A stretch of 64,000 nt of DNA, taken from Microbacterium aoyamense. GTDB lineage: Bacteria; Actinomycetota; Actinomycetes; Actinomycetales; Microbacteriaceae. Below the pieces are notes generated by a model that worked only from the letters and a program-made list of their open reading frames with translations, was not told where the DNA came from and did not search any database. The translations under genes and the position numbers were made by a program. The stretch covers positions 186,001 through 250,000 of the forward strand of contig NZ_JAKNUT010000004.1 of NCBI RefSeq assembly GCF_023155855.1, read 5' to 3'. How positions within the stretch are numbered: position 1 is the first letter of the stretch; every line of letters begins with the position of its first letter. Shown here one piece after another: positions 26,744-33,232 of the stretch.

Positions 26744-28017
26744 GCGTGGCCACCGAGGCGTCGGTCAAGGCGCCGTTGACGAGGGACTTCGGCAAGCTCT
26801 GGACGGCTGCGGCCTTCAGCAACCTCGCCGACGGACTCGGGCGCACGGCGGTGCCGCTCATCGCGACGACGCTCACGCGCGACCCGCTCGCGATCGCGGC
26901 GATCGGCGCTCTCGCTTTCCTGCCCTGGCTCGTCTTCGGCCTGCCGGCCGGCATGATCGTCGATCGCTTAGACCGCCGCTGGATCATGGCGATCGCCAAC
27001 ACCCTGCGAGGCGGCACAGCCGCGGTCCTCGCCGTGCTCACCGTCACTGGCTCGCTCACGATCTGGTGGCTCTTCGCCGGCGTTCTCGTGTTCGGCTTCG
27101 GTGAGACGCTCTTCGACAACGCGACGAACGCGATCGTGCCGGCTCTCGTCGAGCGCCGCTCGCTCGATCGCGCCAACGGCTTCATGCAGGCCGCACAGGT
27201 CACGATCGACAGCTTCATCGCGACCCCCATCGCCGGCGTGCTCTTCGCCGTCTCGCTGGCCCTGCCGCTCTGGGTCGGCGCGGCGGGGTACGCGATCCCG
27301 ATCGCTCTCGCGCTGCTCCTCCCACTCACCGCGGCTCGTGCCTTCGCGAAGGACGCGACAACGCAGGGCGAGTCGGCGGCAGCGCAGGCGGAACCGATGC
27401 CCGCGGCATCCACCGTCTCCGCTCGCGAAGCCGTGTCGTACCTCTGGAACCACCGCTTCCTGCGCTCGATGGTGATCTTCACCTCGATCATCGGCTGTGC
27501 GTTCTCGTTCGCGCAGGCGCCGACGATCCTGTACTTCCTCGACGAGCTGGATGTCGCGCCCGCCGCCATCGGCGTCGTGACTGCCGGGATCGGACTCGGA
27601 GCCCTCGTCGGGTCGCTGACCGCGGCACGGTTGGTCGCGCGGTTCGGCCGCGGTGCCGTCATGCTCGCGGCGAATCTGCTCGCCGGTGTGTCGCTCTTCG
27701 GCGTGTGGGCGGCGCCCGAGCTCGTGACCGGCATCATCGCGTATGCGCTGATGGCGTTCGCGGTCTCGACGTGGAACGTGCCGTGGGGCGCGCTACGTCA
27801 GGCGATCGTGCCGGGGCGCATCTTCGGCCGGGTGCTGGGCATCATCCGCACCTTCACCTGGGGGCTCTTCCCGTTCGCGACGCTCCTCGGAGGTCTCGTC
27901 GCGCGTGCCGACCTGCGGCTGCCGTACTTCATCGCGGGGGTCGTGACGCTCGTGACGACCCTGATCTGCGTCCGCCTGCTTCGGGATGCCTCGAATCACA
28001 ACGATCCCGAAGCCTGA
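26740..28017 (+). CDS. MFS transporter
   Basis: A major-facilitator protein of about 425 residues with 12 hydrophobic segments. The MFS motif A region appears as [15 protein letters not shown] between helices 2 and 3, and a second half-motif as [14 protein letters not shown]. It resembles the EntS/drug-efflux branch ([18 protein letters not shown] at the N-terminus). The start is uncertain: TTG at 26740 gives a TTGA overlap with the 72-aa ORF, GTG at 26746 is two codons later. It is probably a drug or metabolite exporter induced through the ArsR-like regulator. Confidence 0.86.
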   Translation: MSVATEASVKAPLTRDFGKLWTAAAFSNLADGLGRTAVPLIATTLTRDPLAIAAIGALAFLPWLVFGLPAGMIVDRLDRRWIMAIANTLRGGTAAVLAVLTVTGSLTIWWLFAGVLVFGFGETLFDNATNAIVPALVERRSLDRANGFMQAAQVTIDSFIATPIAGVLFAVSLALPLWVGAAGYAIPIALALLLPLTAARAFAKDATTQGESAAAQAEPMPAASTVSAREAVSYLWNHRFLRSMVIFTSIIGCAFSFAQAPTILYFLDELDVAPAAIGVVTAGIGLGALVGSLTAARLVARFGRGAVMLAANLLAGVSLFGVWAAPELVTGIIAYALMAFAVSTWNVPWGALRQAIVPGRIFGRVLGIIRTFTWGLFPFATLLGGLVARADLRLPYFIAGVVTLVTTLICVRLLRDASNHNDPEA

Positions 28018-28047
28018 CCCTGTGCAGGGGCCGTGCCATTCAGAGGC

Positions 28048-28296
28048 TCAGGCGAACCCGTCGTCCGCATCGTGCGTGACGACGGGTTCGCCGTCCTGAC
28101 CGATGGTCACGATCACGCCGGTGTCGAGCTCGGCGATGGGGCGCCCCTCGAGCCAGGTGAGCGTCCACCGCGGGCGCGGCTGGCCGAGGTCGTCGTCGGG
28201 GATCGCGGCGTCGACCTCGCGGACGGCGCGGGCCACGGCATCCGGAACCGCCTTCGGCGGCTCGTCGCCCGACGTCCAACGCGTCCCGAGCTGCAT
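28048..28296 (-). CDS. Small conserved hypothetical protein downstream of valS, 82 aa
   Basis: An 82-residue ORF: MQLGTRWTSGDEPPKAVPDAV, then a Trp-rich centre RPRWTLTWLEGRPIAELDTGV and a C-terminal strand VTIGQDGEPVVTHD. Its ATG shares one base with the valS stop (TGATG), so it is translated from the valS mRNA by coupling. No known domain was recognised. It ends convergent with the MFS gene, with only about 30 bp and a weak CCCTG/CAGGG hairpin between. Confidence 0.65.
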   Translation of the reverse strand: MQLGTRWTSGDEPPKAVPDAVARAVREVDAAIPDDDLGQPRPRWTLTWLEGRPIAELDTGVIVTIGQDGEPVVTHDADDGFA

Positions 28297-30881
28297 CAGA
28301 TCTCTCCGAGTTCGATGTCGGTGACCGCGAGCGAGTCGGCCTCGGCATAGGCGATGGCGGCGATGCGCCCCACGGCCTTTAGATCGCCCTCGGCGAGCTG
28401 GAGGGCGGCTGTCGTCGCGGCGGGCGCGGCGATCGTGAGGCGGTCGACCGGGTTCTTCTGCGACGCCTTCGCCTCGGTCTTGGCGCGACGGACGCCGACG
28501 AGCGCCTCGCTCACGGCCTTGAGAACGGCGGGGTCGCCCTCGATGCCGAGCGGCTCGGGCCAGGCCGCGGTGTGCACCGAGCCGTCCTCGAACCACGACC
28601 ACGACTCTTCCGCCGCGAACGCGAGCACGGGGGCGAAGAGGCGCAGGAGCGTCGAGAGCGCCGTCCGCAGGGCGAGGGCGGCAGATGCCTGACCCACATC
28701 GGTCTGGTCGTACGCGCGCTCCTTGACGAGCTCGAGGTAGTCGTCGCAGAACGTCCAGAAGAACGACTCCGTGACCTCGAGCGCGCGGGCGTGGTCGTAC
28801 GACTCGAACGCCTTCGTCGCCTCGCGCACGACGCCGTCGAGCGTCGCGAGCATCGAGGCGTCCAGGGCATGCGTGATCTGCGCACCGGACGGCACGGGGA
28901 ACGACAGCACGAACTTCGAGGCGTTGAGCACCTTGATCGCGAGGCGACGGCCGATCTTGACCTGCGTGGGGTTCTGCGGGTCGAACGCGGCATCGGCGCC
29001 GAGGCGGCTCGAGGCGGACCAGTAGCGGACCGCGTCGGTGCCGTGCTGGGCCAGGATGTCGGCCGGCGTCACCACGTTGCCCTTCGACTTGGACATCTTC
29101 TTGCGGTCGGGGTCCACGATGAAGCCCGAGATCGCGGCATCGGTCCACGGCGCACGGTCGTCCTCGAGCGCGCTGCGCAGCATCGTCGAGAAGAGCCACG
29201 TGCGGATGATGTCCTGGCCCTGCGGGCGCACGTCGAAGGGCGCGACGAGGTTCCACAGCTCGGGGTCGCGCTCCCAGCCGCCCGCGAGCTGCGGCGTCAG
29301 AGACGACGTCGCCCACGTGTCGAAGATGTCCTTCTCGCCCTCGAAGCCGCCCGCGGCGCCGCGCTGCGCGGCGGTGTAGCCCGGCGGCACGTCGGTCGTC
29401 GGGTCCACGGGGAGCGATGCGAGATCGGGAGTGATCACGCGGTCGTAGTCACGCTCGCCGTTCTCGTCGAGGCCGTACCAGACGGGAATCGGCACGCCGA
29501 AGAATCGCTGTCGCGAGACGAGCCAGTCGCCCGTGAGCCCGCCGACCCAGTTCTCGTAGCGCACGCGCATGAAGTCGGGGTGCCACGTCATCTCTTTGCC
29601 GAGCGAGACGAGACGATCGCGCAGGGACTCGTCCCGCGCGCCGTTGCGCACGTACCACTGCCGCGTCGACACGATCTCGAGCGGACGGTCGCCCTTCTCG
29701 TAGAACTTCACCGCGTGGGTGAAGGGCTTGGACACCGAAAGGATGTCGCCCGTCTCCTGCAGCTTCTCGACAAGCGCCTTGCGCCCCGAGAACACGGTCT
29801 TGCCGGCCATCTCGGACTCGTACCAGGCCGATCCTTCGGCGCCGAGCCCCGCGGGCGCGTCGGGCAGGAAGCGGCCGTCGAGCCCGAGGCTCGTGAGGTT
29901 CGGAAGGTCGGAGCCGTCCGTGCGACGCAGCTCGCGCCACCACACGATGTCGGTCACGTCACCGAAGGTGCAGACCATCGCGACGCCCGTGCCCTTGTCG
30001 GGCTGGGCGAGGTGGTGACCGTGCACTTCGATCGGCGCGTCGAAGAAGGGCGTGAGCACCTTCTTGCCGATCGCGTCCTTGTGCGGGCCTTCGGGGTGCG
30101 TGACGAGCGCGATGCAGGAAGGCAGGAGTTCGGGCCGCGTCGTCTCGATCTCGATCGTGCCCGAGCCGTCGGCGTAGGGGAACGCGACCCGGTGGTACGC
30201 GGCCGGCTGATCGCGGTCCTCGAGCTCGGCCTGGGCGATCGCCGAACGGAAGTCGATGTCCCACAGGGTCGGGGCGAGCGACTGGTACGCCTCGCCGCGC
30301 TCGAGGTTGCGCAGGAACGCGAGCTGGCTCGTACGGATCGTCTCGTCCGAGATCGTGCGGTACGTCTGCGTCCAGTCGACGCTGAGACCGAGCTGGCGGA
30401 AGACCTCTTCGAACGCCTTCTCGTCCTCGAGCGTCAGGGCCTCGCAGAGATCGATGAAGTTGCGCCGGCTGATCGGCACCTGATTGGCGGGCTTGAGGCT
30501 CTTCGCATCGCCCTGGAACGGGGGAGTGAAGTCGGGGTCGAAGGGCAGGGACGGGTCGCACCGCACGCCGTAGTAGTTCTGCACGCGACGCTCGGTCGGC
30601 AGGCCGTTGTCGTCCCAGCCCATGGGGTAGAAGACCGTCTTGCCGCGCATGCGCTCGAAGCGCACCTTCACGTCGGTGTGCGTGTACGAGAAGACGTGGC
30701 CGATGTGCAGAGAACCGGATGCCGTCGGCGGAGGCGTGTCGACCGAGAACACCCCGGCACGGCCGACCTCGGCGGCGCGGACGCGATCGAACAGGTACGT
30801 GCCCTGCTGCTGCCACGCGGCATCCCACTTCGTCTCGAGACCTTCGAGGGCGGGCTTGTCGGGGATGGATGCATCGGCCAT
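28296..30881 (-). CDS. valS: Valyl-tRNA synthetase, type 2
   Basis: An 861-residue class I aminoacyl-tRNA synthetase. HIGH is at residues 59-62 and KMSKS at 595-599 (context [11 protein letters not shown]). The MGWDDNGLPTERRVQNYYGV segment and overall pattern match the archaeal-like type-2 ValRS common in actinobacteria. The middle CP1 domain should edit misacylated Thr-tRNA. AGGAGACCTCC precedes the ATG. No T-box is visible upstream, in contrast to ileS in this window. The 82-aa ORF is coupled downstream. Confidence 0.96.
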   Translation of the reverse strand: MADASIPDKPALEGLETKWDAAWQQQGTYLFDRVRAAEVGRAGVFSVDTPPPTASGSLHIGHVFSYTHTDVKVRFERMRGKTVFYPMGWDDNGLPTERRVQNYYGVRCDPSLPFDPDFTPPFQGDAKSLKPANQVPISRRNFIDLCEALTLEDEKAFEEVFRQLGLSVDWTQTYRTISDETIRTSQLAFLRNLERGEAYQSLAPTLWDIDFRSAIAQAELEDRDQPAAYHRVAFPYADGSGTIEIETTRPELLPSCIALVTHPEGPHKDAIGKKVLTPFFDAPIEVHGHHLAQPDKGTGVAMVCTFGDVTDIVWWRELRRTDGSDLPNLTSLGLDGRFLPDAPAGLGAEGSAWYESEMAGKTVFSGRKALVEKLQETGDILSVSKPFTHAVKFYEKGDRPLEIVSTRQWYVRNGARDESLRDRLVSLGKEMTWHPDFMRVRYENWVGGLTGDWLVSRQRFFGVPIPVWYGLDENGERDYDRVITPDLASLPVDPTTDVPPGYTAAQRGAAGGFEGEKDIFDTWATSSLTPQLAGGWERDPELWNLVAPFDVRPQGQDIIRTWLFSTMLRSALEDDRAPWTDAAISGFIVDPDRKKMSKSKGNVVTPADILAQHGTDAVRYWSASSRLGADAAFDPQNPTQVKIGRRLAIKVLNASKFVLSFPVPSGAQITHALDASMLATLDGVVREATKAFESYDHARALEVTESFFWTFCDDYLELVKERAYDQTDVGQASAALALRTALSTLLRLFAPVLAFAAEESWSWFEDGSVHTAAWPEPLGIEGDPAVLKAVSEALVGVRRAKTEAKASQKNPVDRLTIAAPAATTAALQLAEGDLKAVGRIAAIAYAEADSLAVTDIELGEI

Positions 30882-30928
30882 GGAGGTCTCCTAGCGATAT
30901 ATGCGGCACTGTGTGAGCGTGCCTGAGT

Positions 30929-30942
30929 GTGGGATGTCCCAC
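30929..30942. promoter_or_regulatory. Perfect 14-bp palindrome upstream of valS
   Basis: GTGGGATGTCCCAC lies 48 bases before the valS start and 18 bases after the pentapeptide-repeat stop. A TAGAAT -10-like hexamer (reverse strand, 30944-30949) abuts it. It could be an operator or the start of a terminator for the upstream gene. Confidence 0.4.
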
Positions 30943-30959
30943 GATTCTACCGCTCTCGG

Positions 30960-31619
30960 TCAGCTCTTGACCTTGATGCCCAGCGTTGCGGCGAACGCCG
31001 GCGCCAGCAGCTCGATCTGCCGCGGCGAGAGCGTCACGCCTCGGAGGGACGCGGCATCCGTGTACGACAGCGCTTCCAGCCCGCGGAGGTCCACGTCTTG
31101 GGCGCGCAGCCCCACCGAGTCCACTTCGTCGGACCTGGTGTTCTCGAACGCGACGCGGTCGCACCGCGCCTGGGGCAGGTCGAGCGTCGTGATGGTGGAG
31201 TCCGCGATGAGCACGTCGTCGACCTGCGCCCCCGCGAGCGTCAGGTAGTCGATGCGGACGCCTCGCAGCTCGACCTCGTCGAGCTCGGCGTCGGCGAGAT
31301 CCAGGGTGCCGATGCGTCCGCCGGTGATGCGCACGCGCTTGAGCCGGGCATCCCGCGCCGTGACGGTGGTCGCGCGCAGGTCATCGATCACGACGTCGAC
31401 GAGAGTGGCGCCGGTGAGGATGAGGTCGACGACGGATGCCGCGGCCACGCGGCATTCCGAGATCTCGCTGTGCGCAGCATCCGTCTTCTCTTCCAACCCC
31501 GTGATCTCGAGACGGAAGTGCTCCTCTCGCGCGGCCAGCCGCTCATGCGGCTCCAGCCGCGGCGGAAGATCGGGTGCGGAGACCCGCGGCGGCGCGGGGT
31601 CGTCCTTCTTGCCAGCCAT
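30960..31619 (-). CDS. Pentapeptide-repeat-like protein
   Basis: A 219-residue protein with a charged N-terminal region (PPRLEPHERLAAREEHF) followed by about 120 residues of degenerate A(D/N)LXX pentapeptides: DLILTGATLVDVVIDDLRATTVTARDAR-type turns, then LDLADAELDEVELRGVRIDYLTLAGAQVDDV. This predicts a right-handed quadrilateral beta-helix. The function is unknown; some relatives mimic DNA (gyrase protection). The ATG at 31619 is preferred over an upstream in-frame start that would run through the repeat block at 31671-31754. Confidence 0.85.
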   Translation of the reverse strand: MAGKKDDPAPPRVSAPDLPPRLEPHERLAAREEHFRLEITGLEEKTDAAHSEISECRVAAASVVDLILTGATLVDVVIDDLRATTVTARDARLKRVRITGGRIGTLDLADAELDEVELRGVRIDYLTLAGAQVDDVLIADSTITTLDLPQARCDRVAFENTRSDEVDSVGLRAQDVDLRGLEALSYTDAASLRGVTLSPRQIELLAPAFAATLGIKVKS

Positions 31620-31652
31620 GCCAACGACGCTATCGCGTGGCTCGGACAGCGT

Positions 31653-31666
31653 CCCCTTGCGCGGGG
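31653..31666. repeat. 14-bp direct repeat, left copy
   Basis: CCCCTTGCGCGGGG, identical to 33005-33018. The two copies bracket the DUF559 gene and both repeat arrays, in the same orientation. Confidence 0.75.
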
Positions 31667-31670
31667 GACA

Positions 31671-31754
31671 TGCGCGAATCGGAGGACCATGCGCGAATGG
31701 GAGGGGCGAAGCGTCCTTCGCGTCCTCCCGTTTGCCGATCACCCTCCAATTCGC
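31671..31754. repeat. Left GGGAGG-core repeat block
   Basis: Two forward units, TGCGCGAATCGGAGG (31671-31685) and TGCGCGAATGGGAGG (31690-31704), are followed by two inverted units, CCTCCCGTTTGCC (31724-31736) and CCCTCCAATTCGC (31742-31754). An inner GCGAAG/CTTCGC stem (31706-31711, 31716-31721) closes the hairpin. The unit is the same family as the right-hand array at 32727-32925. It lies between the divergent pentapeptide and DUF559 genes. Confidence 0.8.
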
Positions 31755-31852
31755 TCAGCCTTCCCTCCTCCACATGACGCCGGCGCCGAGATTCTCCACA
31801 GATGGGAAGGCGATCGTGAGGCGACGATGCGATCGGGCCCGAGGCTCGTGGG

Positions 31853-31964
31853 GTGTCTCTTCTCTCCCTCATCCGTGAACGCGGCGGCGTGATCCCGACG
31901 CCCCCTGCTGTTCGATCAGGGCGTCAGCCGCCGAGAACTGACGGCCGCCGTCGCCGACGGCAGC
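31853..31964 (+). pseudogene. Out-of-frame N-terminal part of the DUF559 gene
   Basis: From GTG 31853 the frame reads VSLLSLIRERGGVIPTP, a typical start of the winged-helix (AbiEi-like) domain. After the C5 tract at 31901-31905 the frame that continues the domain (LLFDQGVSRRELTAAV) is shifted by one. Removing one C would join both into a single ORF that runs through the GTG at 31965. So either the gene is frameshifted or the tract carries a sequencing error. Confidence 0.6.
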
Positions 31965-32723
31965 GTGCTTCGCCCACGCCAAGGCTGGATCGCCGCTCCC
32001 GACGCTGAGCCCGACCTCATCCGCGCTGCGCGCGCGGGAGTCGTGCTGACCTGCGTCACGCAGGCGCGTCGGTTGGGATTGTGGATGCTGGACGACCTGC
32101 CGCTCCCGCATGTCGCGGCCCCGCCGACTTCGGGTCACGTGCGCATCAACAAGGACCGCGAGAAGAACCTGACGGCGGCGCGGGTGCACTGGGCGAGACC
32201 TCTCGTGCCGCGTGATCCCAGTTCGCTCGTCGACCCGATCGAGAACGTGCTGGCGAACGTCGCGATGTGTCTGCCGTTCGAGCAGGCGCTCGCGGTGTGG
32301 GACTCCGCTCTCAACAAGGGCCTTGCCGATCTGGCGGCGCTTCGCCGCCTCCCGCTCCCGGCCGCGGCGCGCCGATTGGCGGATGCCGCGGACCCGTTCC
32401 GCGATTCGGGACTCGAGACGATCGTTCCCCACAGACTGCGGTGGTTGAAGGTGCCGATCTTGTCGCAATCGTGGATCGCCGGCCACCGAGTCGACTTTCT
32501 CATCGGCGAACGCCTCGTGCTGCAGATCGATGGAGGCACCCACGTCGGGGTACAGCGATCGGAGGACATCGCCCACGACGCGGCTCTCATGCTTCTGGGC
32601 TACCACGTCATCCGCGTGGGGTACTGGCAGATCATCGACGAGTGGCCGACCGTGCAGAACCTCATCATGCGCGCCGTGGCCCAGGGTCTCCACCGAGCGG
32701 GAGACCTGCCCGCGCGTGGCTGA
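31965..32723 (+). CDS. DUF559 (Vsr-like nuclease fold) protein, N-terminus probably lost
   Basis: The intact frame gives 252 residues from GTG 31965. Its N-terminal part (VLRPRQGWIAAP) is the end of an AbiEi-like winged helix, and a middle helical domain follows. The C-terminal DUF559 domain has RVDFLIGERLVLQIDGGTH, then QRSEDIAHDAALMLLGYHVIRVGYWQI, the expected D, Q/E-x-D-G and R-x-x-D positions of the Vsr/PD-(D/E)xK-like fold. No function is established for this family. The upstream coding remnant (31853-31964) suggests that a longer product was original. The gene sits between two arrays of the same repeat. Confidence 0.78.
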   Translation: MLRPRQGWIAAPDAEPDLIRAARAGVVLTCVTQARRLGLWMLDDLPLPHVAAPPTSGHVRINKDREKNLTAARVHWARPLVPRDPSSLVDPIENVLANVAMCLPFEQALAVWDSALNKGLADLAALRRLPLPAAARRLADAADPFRDSGLETIVPHRLRWLKVPILSQSWIAGHRVDFLIGERLVLQIDGGTHVGVQRSEDIAHDAALMLLGYHVIRVGYWQIIDEWPTVQNLIMRAVAQGLHRAGDLPARG

Positions 32724-32726
32724 GCC

Positions 32727-32925
32727 GCGTGCAGACGGGAGGCCGAGGGGCGGGCAGAAGCGACGGTCGAGGCGTGCAGATGGGAGGGCCGCGGCGTGCG
32801 GACGGGAGGGCTGGGGCGTGCGGATGGGAGGGCTGGGGCGTGCAAACGGGAGGTCGGCGGGCGAACGGGAGGGCGAAGACATCCGATTCGATCCTCCCGT
32901 CTGCGCATCGCCCTCCCGATTGCGC
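32727..32925. repeat. Right GGGAGG-core repeat array (22-bp tandem units plus inverted copies)
   Basis: Units of consensus GCGTGCRRAYGGGAGGGC start at 32727, 32772, 32794, 32816, 32838 and 32857, mostly 22 bp apart (last step 19). A degenerate unit at 32750 keeps the register. Two inverted units follow: CCTCCCGTCTGCGC (32893-32906) and CCCTCCCGATTGCGC (32911-32925). The array starts four bases after the DUF559 stop. It lacks unique spacers, so it is not a CRISPR. The 75 bp from 32926 to 33000 hold no recognisable gene. Confidence 0.88.
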
Positions 32926-33000
32926 CTGGCCCGCGCATCCCCGCGCCGCCAACGCCGCGAGAATGGGGCCATAGCCGCGCGCATGGCGCCGCAGCCGCGC

Positions 33001-33028
33001 TCGACCCCTTGCGCGGGGCCGGTAGACT
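33001..33028 (+). promoter_or_regulatory. Candidate ileS promoter
   Basis: TCGACC (33001-33006) and TAGACT (33023-33028) with a 16-bp spacer, placing transcription start near 33035, just at the 5' edge of the T-box. Confidence 0.5.
33005..33018. repeat. 14-bp direct repeat, right copy
   Basis: CCCCTTGCGCGGGG, identical to 31653-31666. It overlaps the spacer of the candidate ileS promoter. Confidence 0.75.
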
Positions 33029-33034
33029 GGACGC

Positions 33035-33232
33035 ACGAGCATCGATCCGGCCATCACCGGGGAGCTCTCGGAAGAACAGGGTTTCGGCCCCCAGTAGAAC
33101 CGAGCGGGGCAGGCCCGTCACAGCCGCAGTGAAAGAGGCCCGCCTTCGCGCCACGAAGGCAGGCAATGCCGGGTGGTACCGCGGTCCCAGGAGGATCGTC
33201 CCAGCGAGGATGACGACCCCGCTGGAGAGAAC
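33035..33232 (+). promoter_or_regulatory. T-box leader of ileS (actinobacterial translational type)
   Basis: A short stem I carries GGCCATCACCGG, with the isoleucine specifier ATC at 33053-33055. The conserved T-box sequence TGGTACCGCGG is at 33174-33184. Downstream, CCAGCG (33201-33206) can pair with CGCTGG (33220-33225), which overlaps the GGAGAG Shine-Dalgarno of ileS, forming a sequestrator. Uncharged tRNA-Ile should stabilise the alternative fold and expose the ribosome binding site. This matches the known actinobacterial T-boxes with ultrashort stem I that act on translation. Confidence 0.9.

Noticed and set aside
28572..30926. 784-aa open frame on the forward strand across valS
   Set aside because: It is antisense to a complete ValRS with all motifs, has a composition typical of shadow frames in GC-rich DNA, and no recognisable domain.
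31620..31742. N-terminal extension of the pentapeptide-repeat protein
   Set aside because: The extra codons run through the palindromic repeat block and give a Pro/Arg-rich peptide with no family similarity.
32727..32925. CRISPR array
   Set aside because: Units are only about 22 bp and contiguous, with no unique spacers. They are degenerate and partly inverted, and no cas gene is in the window.
33009..33028. TTGCGC/TAGACT as the ileS promoter
   Set aside because: The spacer would be only eight bases; TCGACC at 33001 with a 16-bp spacer fits better.
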